Positions 1 to 7,972 of a stretch of 64,000 bases of DNA are shown here, piece by piece; position 1 is the stretch's first letter, and the number at the start of each line of letters is the position of its first letter. The translations under genes and the position numbers were made by a program. Source of the DNA: Clostridium kluyveri (GTDB lineage: Bacteria; Bacillota; Clostridia; Clostridiales; Clostridiaceae); assembly GCF_001902295.1 (NCBI RefSeq), contig NZ_CP018335.1, positions 1,054,001 to 1,118,000 on the forward strand, read 5' to 3'. The notes under the pieces were generated by a model that did no database searches, had not been told where the DNA came from, and worked only from the letters and a program-made list of their open reading frames with translations.

Positions 1-390
1 AGTGATAAAGTAGACTTTTATCCCGCACAACTAAGTGGAGGTCAAAAGCAAAGAGTAGGTATAGCAAGGGCTCTGGCTAATGAACCAGATGTTTTGTTAA
101 GTGATGAAGCTACTTCTGCTTTAGATCCACAAACTACTTATTCTATATTGGAACTTTTAAGAGATATAAATAAAAAATTGAATTTAACTATATTACTTAT
201 AACTCATGAATTAGATGTTATTAAATATATATGCAATAATATGGCAGTAATTGAAGATGGCAGTATCGTGGAAGCAGGAAGCACAAATTCAGTATTTTTA
301 AATCCTAAAAGTAATACTGCAAAAAAATTTGTTAAAATAATGGGAAATCTCAGTATAAATTCTGAATGTGCTGGAGGGGAGGTAATATGA
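1..390 (+). CDS. metN: MetN, methionine ABC transporter ATP-binding protein (5' end outside window)
   Basis: ATPase subunit of a methionine-type ABC importer. The visible part begins just before the ABC signature LSGGQKQR (residues 11-18 of the fragment), followed by Walker B with catalytic Glu (LLSDEATSALD) and the H-loop (LLITHELD). The Walker A region lies outside the window. MetN identity rests on the downstream MetI-type permease and MetQ-type lipoprotein; ABC ATPases alone are hard to tell apart. The stop codon overlaps the metI start (ATGA), so the two are translationally coupled. D- or L-methionine is the usual substrate of the family; related importers for other small sulfur compounds cannot be excluded. 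Confidence 0.9.
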   Translation, partial: SDKVDFYPAQLSGGQKQRVGIARALANEPDVLLSDEATSALDPQTTYSILELLRDINKKLNLTILLITHELDVIKYICNNMAVIEDGSIVEAGSTNSVFLNPKSNTAKKFVKIMGNLSINSECAGGEVI

Positions 391-1055
391 CTGATGATTT
401 TAAAATATTTGTTCTAAAGGGATTATCGGAAACTATAGAAATGGTGATTATAGCTGGCAGTATAGCTTTACTTATAGGAATGCCACTTGGAATCATTCTT
501 GTTGTTACTAAAAAAGGACATATTTTGGAGAATGAAAGATTAAATAAGATATTAGCTACTATGGTAAATGCAATAAGATCTCTTCCTTCTATAATATTAA
601 TTGTAGTTTTACTGCCCTTAGCTAGGTTAATTGTAGGGACTACACTTGGTATGAAGGCGGCTATTGTACCTATATCCATAGGAATATCACCTCTTTTGGC
701 TAGAATTATTGAGACATCTATAGAACAAGTAGAATGGGGAAAGATTGAAGCAGCATTATCTATGGGAGCAAAACCATTTCAGATTATATCAAAGGTTTTA
801 ATACCGGAGGCACTTCCTTCCCTTATAAAGGGAATTACAATTTCAATTATATCTATTATTGAATTTACTGCTGTGGCTGGGGTTATAGGTGCAGGGGGAT
901 TAGGGAGTCTGGCAATACGTTTTGGTTATCAGAGATTTCGTGAGGATATAATGATAGCTACAGTAATATTATTAATTTTTTTAGTACAGTTTATACAGTT
1001 TTCAGGAGATCGCATTTCTAAGCATGTAAATAAAAAGAGATATAAATTTGATTGA
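387..1055 (+). CDS. metI: MetI, methionine ABC transporter permease
   Basis: Membrane permease of the importer, 222 residues, the normal size for MetI. Five hydrophobic segments are visible, and the cytoplasmic EAA loop (EAALSMGAKPFQIISKVLIPEALP, shown here only as its key part EAALSMGA) sits near residue 130. The start is the ATG at 387, preceded by a strong GGAGGGGAGG ribosome site and overlapping the metN stop by four bases; a longer in-frame start at 366 would lie upstream of that site. The C terminus is basic. It pairs with MetN and the lipoprotein MetQ immediately downstream. Confidence 0.92.
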   Translation: MTDDFKIFVLKGLSETIEMVIIAGSIALLIGMPLGIILVVTKKGHILENERLNKILATMVNAIRSLPSIILIVVLLPLARLIVGTTLGMKAAIVPISIGISPLLARIIETSIEQVEWGKIEAALSMGAKPFQIISKVLIPEALPSLIKGITISIISIIEFTAVAGVIGAGGLGSLAIRFGYQRFREDIMIATVILLIFLVQFIQFSGDRISKHVNKKRYKFD

Positions 1056-1080
1056 TTATTTTTAAGGGGGATAAATCAAT

Positions 1081-1905
1081 ATGAAGAGAAAAAGTATAAT
1101 ATTTTTAGTTTTGGCGTTGGTTGTAGGATTATTTTCGGGCTGCGGCAATGGGGATGACTCAAAAAGTGCAGACAGTAAAAGTGACAAGGCTGTGGTGAAA
1201 ATAGGAGCAGCGGCAGTGCCACATGCAGAAATATTGAATCATATAAAACCTGCACTGGCAAAAGAGGGGATAGATTTACAAGTTATTGTTTTAGATAGCG
1301 AAGATGAGTTAAATCCAGCTTTACAGGAAAAACAAATAGATGCCAATTATTTTCAACATGTACCTTATTTAGAGTCTGTAGCTAAAGAAAAAGGATATAA
1401 TTTTGCAGTGGCTGGAAAAGTTCATGTGGAACCCATAGGTTTTTATTCTGATAAAATTAAATCTAAAGATGAACTTAAAGATGGCGCCAAGATTGCTATA
1501 CCTAATAATCCTTCAAATGAATACAGAGCTTTAGCTCTTCTTGAAGCTCAAAAACTTATTAAATTAAAATCCGGGATATCTAATTATAATGCTACGCCTT
1601 CAGATATTGCAGATAATCCTAAAAATCTGGAATTTGTAGAAGTTGATGCAGCCCAGCTTCCAAGGGTATTGCCAGATGTAGATGGCTCCGTAATAAATAC
1701 AAATCTTGTATTAGAAGCTAAAATGGATCCAAATAAAGCACTATTTAGAGAAGATAGCAATTCACCTTATGCAAATGTAATTGTTGTAAGAAAGGGTGAT
1801 GAAAATAAAAAAGAAATTAAAGCCATAGTGGCAAAGCTGAATTCAGAGGATGTGAAAAACTTTATAAAAAGCAAATATGGAGTTGCAGTAGTGCCGGCTT
1901 TTTAA
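1081..1905 (+). CDS. metQ: MetQ, methionine-binding lipoprotein
   Basis: Extracellular substrate-binding lipoprotein of the NlpA/MetQ family, 274 residues. The N terminus is a lipoprotein signal peptide with lipobox LFSGC, so mature protein starts at Cys21. The body shows family landmarks such as a VPHAEIL segment after the first strand, the DANYFQHVPYL motif and the conserved AIPNNPSNEYRALALLE region. It lies 25 bp after metI and completes the metNIQ operon. The gene is followed by a structured repeat element and then by nitrogenase-like genes, a neighbourhood that suggests the importer may serve sulfur metabolism related to methionine rather than general amino-acid uptake. Confidence 0.92.
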   Translation: MKRKSIIFLVLALVVGLFSGCGNGDDSKSADSKSDKAVVKIGAAAVPHAEILNHIKPALAKEGIDLQVIVLDSEDELNPALQEKQIDANYFQHVPYLESVAKEKGYNFAVAGKVHVEPIGFYSDKIKSKDELKDGAKIAIPNNPSNEYRALALLEAQKLIKLKSGISNYNATPSDIADNPKNLEFVEVDAAQLPRVLPDVDGSVINTNLVLEAKMDPNKALFREDSNSPYANVIVVRKGDENKKEIKAIVAKLNSEDVKNFIKSKYGVAVVPAF

Positions 1906-1972
1906 AATAATTAGAAAGGGAGATGCCGCTTGAAAAGAATCTATATTTTTTCATATTCTATGTATCAATGCG

Positions 1973-2126
1973 ATTTATCTGAAGGCTAGAATTAGCTAAT
2001 ACTCCCATCCTCTTCAAGATTGGAGATAAGTACGGCTAACGCACATGGATAAGTAATTCTAAGGTTCAACTGGAGATAAGCATTTTTCTATAGCCAAACT
2101 CCATCTGAACCTAAGAATTACTTGAT
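1973..2126 (+). repeat. Structured intergenic element, copy R1
   Basis: First of five copies of a family of about 150 nt found in this window (others at 10820 minus, 12116, 18314, 60514). The 5' half has a closing helix TTTATC...GGATAAG around AGCTAATACTCCCAT...GGAGATAAG. The 3' half is a long hairpin whose arms here extend through AAGTAATTCTAAGGTTCA and TGAACCTAAGAATTACTT. The 3' edge ends in ACTTGAT. This copy lies between metQ and the nitrogenase-like genes. No protein is encoded. It could be a transposon-like repeat or an RNA element; no transposase is associated. Confidence 0.8.
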
Positions 2127-2168
2127 GATTATAAACTATATTGTTTAAAAAGTATGTATAATTTGGAT

Positions 2169-2199
2169 GTTTAGTTGACCAGTATACTGGAGACTAAAC
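2169..2199. promoter_or_regulatory. Near-perfect palindrome upstream of the NifD-like gene (candidate operator)
   Basis: A 31-base dyad with outer arms GTTTAGT / ACTAAAC and a 12-base perfect core CCAGTATACTGG lies 92 bp upstream of the NifD-like start. A TATAAT hexamer sits just before it at 2157-2162, without a convincing -35 box. Its symmetry and position suggest a binding site for a dimeric regulator or a short RNA hairpin. The regulator is unknown. Confidence 0.45.
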
Positions 2200-2290
2200 T
2201 TTATGTTTTGTAAAGCAAAATCTCCTCATAGTATTTGGATTCATATAAATATGTAAAAGGTTAAATGATAATTATAAAGGAGGTATATTT

Positions 2291-3757
2291 TTGGGTATTA
2301 ATATAAAATCCTCAGAGGTTGAAATTAGAGAATCTAGATTAGGTTCTATTACTGGCTTTGCAGGAACTGCTAAAGAGCTTTGTAATAGATCTAAAGGTAA
2401 AAGATTATGTGATAGAAGGCGCTCTTTTAGCCAATGTTTAGGATGTAATTCAGGTTATTCACTGTGTCAGCTTATTATGATACAGGATTCTGTGGTAATA
2501 AATCATGCCCCAATAGGATGTTGTGCAGATTTACCTGATTTTAATTTTACTAACAGAGTAGGACAAATTAAAAGGAATCTTCCATTAAGAAATGCAAGAC
2601 TATTGAATACAAATTTAACGGAAAAGGATACTATATATGGGGGAGAGGAAAAATTAAGAAAAACTATAAAAGAAGCTTATGAAAGATTCAAGCCTAATGC
2701 AATTTTTGTTACCACTTCCTGTGCCTCGGGAATTATAGGGGATGATGTAGAAGTAGTAACTAATGAAGCAGAAAAAGAATTGGGGATACCCATAGTTTTC
2801 GTAGCTTGTGAGGGTTTTAGATCAAAAATTTGGACAACAGGTTTTGATGCAGCATATCATGCCATTTTAAGAAAAATTGTTAAGCCTCCTGTTAATAAAA
2901 GGGAGGATCTAGTAAATGTAATTAATTTTTGGGGAACTGATATATTTACAGAGCTATTTGGACGAATTGGGCTAAAGCCTAATTACATTGTACCATTTTC
3001 TACTATAGCACAGCTTGAAAAAATATCTGAAGCTGCAGCTACAGTACAAATATGTCCTACACTTGGCACATATTTAGCAGCAGGATTGGAGCAAGAGTAT
3101 GGAGTGCCAGAAGTAAAAGCACCACCTGCTTATGGACTTAAGGGTACAGATCTTTGGTTTAGGGAACTTGGCAGAATAACAGGAAAAGAAAAGGAAGTTG
3201 AAGAATTGATAAAGTCTGAAAGAGAAAGAATTGCCCCTAAACTTAAGGAACTGAGAAGTAAATTAAGGGGAAAAAGAGTATATATTACTGCAGGTGCAGC
3301 TCATGGCCATAGTTTAATAGCGCTTTTAAAGGACCTCCATATGGAAGTGGCAGGTGCAGCAATATTTCATCATGATCCTTGCTGTGATAATAAAGATCCT
3401 AGAAGTGAAAGTCTTCCTCATGTAGTGAAGAATTATGGAGATGTTAAAAATTTCAACGTATGCAATAAACAACCTTTTGAGTTAGTGAATGTACTAAACA
3501 GGTTAAAACCAGATTTGTTTATAGCACGGCATGGAGGTATGTCCGCCTGGGGGCCAAAGCTTGGAATACCTACATTCTTAATGGGAGATGAGCAATTTGG
3601 ACTGGGATATCAAGGATTGATTAATTATGGTGATAAAATCATAGATGTACTTTTAACTAAAGAGTTTGTAACTAACATTGCAGCGCATTCCAAGCTGCCA
3701 TATACTGATTGGTGGCTTAAACAGGATCCTTATACTTTTCTGGGAGGTGATATCTGA
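2291..3757 (+). CDS. Nitrogenase component 1 alpha (NifD)-like protein
   Basis: Member of the NifD/NifE-type oxidoreductase superfamily, 488 residues. Three cysteines sit where the P-cluster ligands of NifD lie: SLCQ (near residue 58), PIGCC (near 78) and TTSCASGIIGDD (near 142). A further Cys in ICPTLGTYLAAGLEQEYGVP (near 255) corresponds to the FeMo-cofactor ligand region, but at the cofactor His position I see no His in TFLMGDEQFGLGYQGL. A classical molybdenum nitrogenase is therefore unlikely. The start is TTG with GGAGGT six bases upstream. It overlaps the NifK-like gene by one base. No NifH, NifB, NifE or NifN is in the window. Candidates are methylthio-alkane reductase-like (Mar) or an uncharacterised nitrogenase-like group; neighbouring metNIQ favours a sulfur substrate. 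Confidence 0.82.
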   Translation: MGINIKSSEVEIRESRLGSITGFAGTAKELCNRSKGKRLCDRRRSFSQCLGCNSGYSLCQLIMIQDSVVINHAPIGCCADLPDFNFTNRVGQIKRNLPLRNARLLNTNLTEKDTIYGGEEKLRKTIKEAYERFKPNAIFVTTSCASGIIGDDVEVVTNEAEKELGIPIVFVACEGFRSKIWTTGFDAAYHAILRKIVKPPVNKREDLVNVINFWGTDIFTELFGRIGLKPNYIVPFSTIAQLEKISEAAATVQICPTLGTYLAAGLEQEYGVPEVKAPPAYGLKGTDLWFRELGRITGKEKEVEELIKSERERIAPKLKELRSKLRGKRVYITAGAAHGHSLIALLKDLHMEVAGAAIFHHDPCCDNKDPRSESLPHVVKNYGDVKNFNVCNKQPFELVNVLNRLKPDLFIARHGGMSAWGPKLGIPTFLMGDEQFGLGYQGLINYGDKIIDVLLTKEFVTNIAAHSKLPYTDWWLKQDPYTFLGGDI

Positions 3758-5085
3758 TGGATGAAATAATAGAGCAGCCTAGACATTATTGTGCATTAGG
3801 TGCACAACAATCAGTACTAGCTATAAAAGGAGCTATTCCTATACTTCATTCAGGGCCAGGTTGTGGAATTAAACTTTTTGATGGTCTTAGTGTCGATTCA
3901 GGATATCAAGGAGTAGGTTATTCTGGTGGAAGTTCTGTACCTTGTACAAATACTACAGAAAGAGAAGTTGTGTTTGGGGGAGAGCAGAGATTAAAGCAAG
4001 TGATAGATGGAACTCTTAAGGTTTTAAAAGGAGATCTTTTTGTAGTTTTAACAGGATGTACTTCTGATATAATAGGAGATGATGTAGGGCAAGTAGTAAG
4101 TGAATATAAAGATAAAGGCATACCTATAGTTTATGCAGAGACAGCAGGTTTTAAAGGAAGTAATTTTAAAGGTCATGAATTAGTTATTGAAGCCATTATA
4201 AATCAGTTTGTAGGTGAAGAACCAGTAAAAAAAGAAATGGGATTAGTAAATGTATGGTCTGTACTTCCTTATCAGGATACATTTTGGTGTGGAAATTTAA
4301 GCGAGATAAAGAAATTACTTGAAGGAATAGGGCTAAAAGTGAATATACTTTTTGGTACAGAGTCCGGCGGCGTCAGTGAATGGAAAACAATACCACAAGC
4401 ACAATTTAATTTAGTTTTATCACCTTGGGTAGGTCTAAGTACTGCCAAATTATTGAAGAAAAAGTATGGTACTCCTTATTTGCATTATCCAATTTTGCCC
4501 ATAGGTGCAAAAGAAACTAGTAAATTTTTAAGAACTGTGGGGGATTTTGCTAAGCTTAATAAAGAAAGGGTGGAAGCTTTTATAAATGAAGAAGAAGAGA
4601 GATTTTATTATTATATTGATAGATCAATAGACTTCTTTATAGAATTCAGATATAGTGTGGCAGATAGATTCTTTAATATAACAGATTCTTTTTATGCCCT
4701 TGGAATTAGTAAATTTTTAACCAATGAACTAGGTATTGTTCCAGGAGAACAATATATTACAGATGATACTCCTTGGCAATATAGAAAAAGCATAGAGTAT
4801 GAATTTGAACATCTTTCAAATAGCACTTCTGCTAAAGTAATATTTGAAGTAGATGGAGGAAAAATACATCAAAGTTTGAGAAAATATGAATATGGCAATC
4901 ATACTCCTCTGATTTTAGGCAGTTCATGGGATAGAGATATAGTGTCAGAATTAAATGGATTTGGAATAAATATATCTCTGCCGGTGAAGCATAGGTTAGT
5001 GCTAAATAGAACTTATGTGGGATATAATGGGGGATTAACTTTAACGGAGGACATATACAGTAATATACTGGAGACTTATAAATAA
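3757..5085 (+). CDS. Nitrogenase component 1 beta (NifK)-like protein
   Basis: Second subunit, 442 residues, of the nitrogenase-like oxidoreductase. Three cysteines match the NifK P-cluster positions: YCALGAQQS near residue 12, SGPGCG near 36 and LTGCTSDIIGDD near 100. It lacks the long N-terminal extension of true NifK. It starts inside the stop codon of the NifD-like gene, so the two are coupled and presumably form an alpha2beta2 complex. An electron-donating NifH-like ATPase would be required and must be encoded elsewhere. What is reduced cannot be read from sequence. Transcription probably ends before the S-box promoter at 5145. Confidence 0.82.
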   Translation: MDEIIEQPRHYCALGAQQSVLAIKGAIPILHSGPGCGIKLFDGLSVDSGYQGVGYSGGSSVPCTNTTEREVVFGGEQRLKQVIDGTLKVLKGDLFVVLTGCTSDIIGDDVGQVVSEYKDKGIPIVYAETAGFKGSNFKGHELVIEAIINQFVGEEPVKKEMGLVNVWSVLPYQDTFWCGNLSEIKKLLEGIGLKVNILFGTESGGVSEWKTIPQAQFNLVLSPWVGLSTAKLLKKKYGTPYLHYPILPIGAKETSKFLRTVGDFAKLNKERVEAFINEEEERFYYYIDRSIDFFIEFRYSVADRFFNITDSFYALGISKFLTNELGIVPGEQYITDDTPWQYRKSIEYEFEHLSNSTSAKVIFEVDGGKIHQSLRKYEYGNHTPLILGSSWDRDIVSELNGFGINISLPVKHRLVLNRTYVGYNGGLTLTEDIYSNILETYK

Positions 5086-5144
5086 TGGTATATAAAATTT
5101 ATGTAGTACAAATCTGATTTATTAAAAAAATTATTTCAATTTTA

Positions 5145-5174
5145 TTGACATCGTAAAGTTTAATATAATATAAT
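5145..5174 (+). promoter_or_regulatory. SigA-type promoter of the S-box transcript
   Basis: TTGACA at 5145-5150 and TATAAT at 5169-5174 with an 18-base spacer. Transcription would begin near 5181, about 30 bases before the riboswitch helix. Confidence 0.7.
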
Positions 5175-5210
5175 GAAAATTAATGAAAGTAATAATTCAA
5201 AAATTTAATG

Positions 5211-5325
5211 AATATCCTTATCAAGAGAAACTTAGGGAATGGCCCGATGAAGTTTCAGCAACCACATTTTAATTTTATGTAAGGTGCTAAGTCCATCAGA
5301 ACATAGTTCTGGAAGATGAGGTAAA
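5211..5325 (+). promoter_or_regulatory. SAM-I riboswitch (S-box)
   Basis: Canonical S-box elements in order: CTTATCAAGAG at the P1/P2 junction with the kink-turn side, GGGAATGGCCCGATGAAG, CAGCAACC, AAGGTGCTAAGTCC, and a closing GGAAGATGAGG that pairs with CTTATC. A terminator hairpin follows at 5373. SAM binding should terminate transcription, so the downstream DUF2292 gene is expected to be on when methionine/SAM is low. Confidence 0.93.
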
Positions 5326-5372
5326 GAAAAAACCTTTAAGGTCGATTCTTTTATATCTTAATGATGATATAC

Positions 5373-5405
5373 AACCCTCTTCTTGTTTGGAAGGGGGTTT
5401 TTGAT
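5373..5405 (+). terminator. Intrinsic terminator of the S-box leader
   Basis: Arms AACCCTCTTC and GGAAGGGGGTT around a TTGTTT loop, followed by TTTTTG. Position directly after the SAM-I aptamer fits the riboswitch expression platform. Confidence 0.8.
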
Positions 5406-5448
5406 TTTTATATTAATAAGATTGTATAAAAGGGGGTATAATATAAAA

Positions 5449-5607
5449 ATGGAGAAAAAAATTGAAAGGAAAAATCAGATTTCGGAAGAATATATAAGAA
5501 AAATAGTTGAATCATTGAAAAATATAAGCTACGGATCAATAACTTTGGTAATTCAAGATGGGATAGTGATTCAAGTGGAAACTAAAGAAAAAATAAGACT
5601 TAAATAA
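5449..5607 (+). CDS. DUF2292 (YezD-like) small protein
   Basis: Small protein of 52 residues with the DUF2292 pattern: an N-terminal helix (ISEEYIRKIVESLKNI), then YGSITLVIQDG and a final IVIQVETKEKIRL strand pair. Biochemical function of the family is not established. Placement behind a SAM-I riboswitch ties it to sulfur amino-acid supply, which is typical of relatives in Firmicutes as far as I recall. The start is the ATG at 5449; AGGGGG lies about 12 bases upstream, a slightly long spacing. An earlier in-frame codon at 5383 falls inside the terminator hairpin and is rejected. Confidence 0.8.
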   Translation: MEKKIERKNQISEEYIRKIVESLKNISYGSITLVIQDGIVIQVETKEKIRLK

Positions 5608-5649
5608 AAGGGTAGTTGTTGATTATCCTCTGAATAAAGAGTAAAATAT

Positions 5650-5728
5650 AATCAGAAACAATGTTGAGCGTTTAGGTCGGGTATTACCCTGTTTAACTGC
5701 TGGAGTAACTTTGTGGCTGATTTTTTTT
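5650..5728 (+). terminator. Structured RNA ending in a U-tract, upstream of sufC
   Basis: AATCAG (5650-5655) pairs with CTGATT (5718-5723), enclosing an inner helix-rich part with CGGGTATTACCCTG, and is followed by a run of eight T. A TATAAT at 5647-5652 overlaps its 5' edge. It may simply terminate the DUF2292 transcript, or be a small RNA or attenuator for the suf operon. No known riboswitch class was recognised. Confidence 0.45.
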
Positions 5729-5734
5729 ATATTT

Positions 5735-5759
5735 AAATATGAGTCAAATACTCGGATTT
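5735..5759. promoter_or_regulatory. Dyad just before sufC (candidate Rrf2/IscR-type operator)
   Basis: AAATatGAGTcaaatACTCggATTT is a symmetric 25-base dyad ending 14 bases before the sufC start. Spacing and the AGTC/ACTC-like core recall sites of iron-sulfur sensing Rrf2 regulators, which commonly control suf operons. No regulator gene is in the window, so this is a suggestion only. Confidence 0.35.
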
Positions 5760-5773
5760 AAAGGAGAGATAAA

Positions 5774-6520
5774 ATGTCAAATAAATTATTAGAAATAAAC
5801 AATTTAAAAGTAAAGGTTGAAGATAAAGAAATATTAAAGGGAGTAAACTTAGAAATTGGTAAGGGTGAAGTTCATGCCATAATGGGACCAAATGGTGCGG
5901 GAAAATCTACACTTGTAAATACTATTATGGGCCATCCTAAATATAATATGACAGCAGGAGATATAATGATTGAAGGAAAGTCTATCAGTGACTTAGAAGT
6001 AAATGAAAGGGCAAGGTGTGGAATCTTTATGTCTTTTCAATATCCACAGGAGATACCAGGTATAACTGTGGAAAATTTCTTAAGAAGCGCAAAAATCTCA
6101 GTTTCTAAAAAGAAAATAGGCATTTTGGCATTTAGAAAAATTTTGAAAGAAAAATTAGAACTTTTAAAAATAGATGAAAGTTATATTAAAAGATATTTAA
6201 ATGTGGGATTTTCTGGTGGAGAAAAGAAGAAAAATGAAATACTTCAGATGGCGGTGCTTGAACCAAAACTTGCTATGCTAGATGAAACGGATTCAGGACT
6301 TGATATAGATGCAGTAAAAATAGTATCAGAAGGAGTAAGCAAGCTTAGAACAAAGGAGAATTCTATACTTATAATTACCCATCATAATAGTATTTTAGAG
6401 TATTTAAAACCAGATTATGTCCATATACTTGTAGATGGAAAAATAGTTGAGACCGGGAATGCATCTTTAGCTGAAGAAATAGAGAAAAGCGGATATGATA
6501 AATTTAAGTCTTTGGTATAG
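5774..6520 (+). CDS. sufC: SufC, Fe-S cluster assembly ATPase
   Basis: ABC-type ATPase of the SUF iron-sulfur assembly machine, 248 residues. Walker A GPNGAGKST (near residue 38), SufC-typical Q-loop MSFQYPQEIPG, signature FSGGEKKKNE, Walker B and catalytic region LAMLDETDSGLD, and H-loop ITHHN are all present. SufC energises the SufBCD scaffold on which clusters are built. It opens the operon sufCBDSU, the usual Firmicutes order, and has AAAGGAGAG as ribosome site. All key residues are intact. Confidence 0.96.
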   Translation: MSNKLLEINNLKVKVEDKEILKGVNLEIGKGEVHAIMGPNGAGKSTLVNTIMGHPKYNMTAGDIMIEGKSISDLEVNERARCGIFMSFQYPQEIPGITVENFLRSAKISVSKKKIGILAFRKILKEKLELLKIDESYIKRYLNVGFSGGEKKKNEILQMAVLEPKLAMLDETDSGLDIDAVKIVSEGVSKLRTKENSILIITHHNSILEYLKPDYVHILVDGKIVETGNASLAEEIEKSGYDKFKSLV

Positions 6521-6549
6521 TTTACTGCTTAATAAGAGAGGTGATCCTG

Positions 6550-7956
6550 TTGAAAAAAAATAAGACTTATATAAAAGATATAATAAGAAGTATTTATGAC
6601 ATAAAGAACAAAGATAAATCTGTTTATAAAACGGATAGAGGGCTTACAAAGGAGATAATAGAGGAAATATCTTATGAAAAAAATGATCCAGCTTGGATGA
6701 AGGAGTTTAGGCTTAAGGCTTTGGATATATATGATAATATGTCAATGCCATCCTGGGGACCTGATTTAACAGATCTAAATATGGATAATATAGTTGCCTA
6801 TGTGAGACCAGATACTGACATAAAACATAATTGGAGAGATGTTCCTAAGGATATAAAAAATACTTTTGATTTGCTGGGTATACCTAAAGCAGAGCAAAAA
6901 TCACTAGCAGGAGTGGGTGCCCAATATGATTCTGAAGTTGTTTACCATAATGTAAGTGAAGATTTGAAAAAACAAGGTGTACTATATATGGATATGGAAA
7001 CAGCCATAAGGGATTATGAAGAATTGGTTAGACCTCATTTTATGAAACTTGTACCTCCAACGGATCATAAATTTGCTGCACTTCATGGAGCAGTTTGGTC
7101 TGGTGGATCTTTTGTATATGTTCCACAGGGAGTGAAGGTTGATATTCCAATTCAATCTTATTTTAGATTAAATGCCCCAGGAGCAGGACAATTTGAACAT
7201 ACCCTTATAATAGTTGAAAAGGGAGCGAAAATTCATTATATAGAGGGCTGCTCTGCACCTAAATATTATGTGAATAATCTGCATGCAGGTTGTGTGGAAG
7301 TTTATATAAGAGAAGGAGCTTCATTAAAGTATAGTACCATAGAGAATTGGTCCAGAAATATGTATAATTTAAATACAAAAAGGGCAATAGTAGATAAAAA
7401 TGGTCATATAGAATGGGTAACAGGGTCTTTTGGCTCTAAAGTGTCAATGCTGTACCCTATGAGTATATTAAAAGGCGAAGGGGCAAAATGTGATTTTACA
7501 GGTATAACTTTTGCAGGTGCTAATCAGTATTTAGATACAGGTTCAAAGGTAGTTCATGCAGCACCAAATACTACATCTACTGTAAATTCAAAGTCCATAT
7601 CTAAAGATGGAGGTGTCGCTATTTATAGGGGACTTTTAAGTTCTACAAAAAATGCAGTTAACTCAAAATCAAGTGTATCCTGTGAATCACTCATGTTGGA
7701 TAGTAAGTCCAGATCAGATACCATACCTGTTATAAATGTATCCAATAATAATGTAGACATAGGACATGAAGCTAAAATAGGAAGAATAAGTGAGGATGCT
7801 ATTTTTTATCTTATGAGTAGAGGACTCACAGAGGAAGAAGCAAGGGGTATGATAGTCACGGGTTTTGTAGAACCTATAGCAAAAGAGCTTCCACTTGAGT
7901 ATGCTGTAGAGATGAATAATTTGATTAAGGTAGAGTTAAAGGGAACTATAGGATAA
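6550..7956 (+). CDS. sufB: SufB, Fe-S cluster scaffold subunit
   Basis: Core scaffold of the SUF complex, 468 residues from a TTG start at 6550; GAGAGGTG lies 7-8 bases upstream, whereas the in-frame GTG at 6541 is part of that ribosome site. The beta-helix core contains the family segments GVWSGGSFVYVPQGVKV-like (AVWSGGSFVYVPQGV), EGCSAPKY (with the conserved Cys) and the C-terminal SRSDTIPVI...VDIGHEAKIGRIS region with the cluster/SufD-interface His and Glu. It partners with SufC and SufD. Confidence 0.95.
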   Translation: MKKNKTYIKDIIRSIYDIKNKDKSVYKTDRGLTKEIIEEISYEKNDPAWMKEFRLKALDIYDNMSMPSWGPDLTDLNMDNIVAYVRPDTDIKHNWRDVPKDIKNTFDLLGIPKAEQKSLAGVGAQYDSEVVYHNVSEDLKKQGVLYMDMETAIRDYEELVRPHFMKLVPPTDHKFAALHGAVWSGGSFVYVPQGVKVDIPIQSYFRLNAPGAGQFEHTLIIVEKGAKIHYIEGCSAPKYYVNNLHAGCVEVYIREGASLKYSTIENWSRNMYNLNTKRAIVDKNGHIEWVTGSFGSKVSMLYPMSILKGEGAKCDFTGITFAGANQYLDTGSKVVHAAPNTTSTVNSKSISKDGGVAIYRGLLSSTKNAVNSKSSVSCESLMLDSKSRSDTIPVINVSNNNVDIGHEAKIGRISEDAIFYLMSRGLTEEEARGMIVTGFVEPIAKELPLEYAVEMNNLIKVELKGTIG

Positions 7957-7972
7957 GGAGGTATGTAGTAGG

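Noticed and set aside
1973..2126. Element R1 as an insertion sequence
   Set aside because: No transposase frame and length of about 150 bp; a MITE-like origin is still possible but no target duplication was recognised.
5055..5080. Second copy of the 2169 palindrome (AGTAATATACTGGAGACT) at the end of the NifK-like gene
   Set aside because: Only one half is similar and it falls within coding sequence, so probably chance.
2291..5085. Molybdenum nitrogenase structural genes
   Set aside because: No nifH or cofactor genes adjacent, proteins lack the cofactor His and the NifK N-terminal extension.
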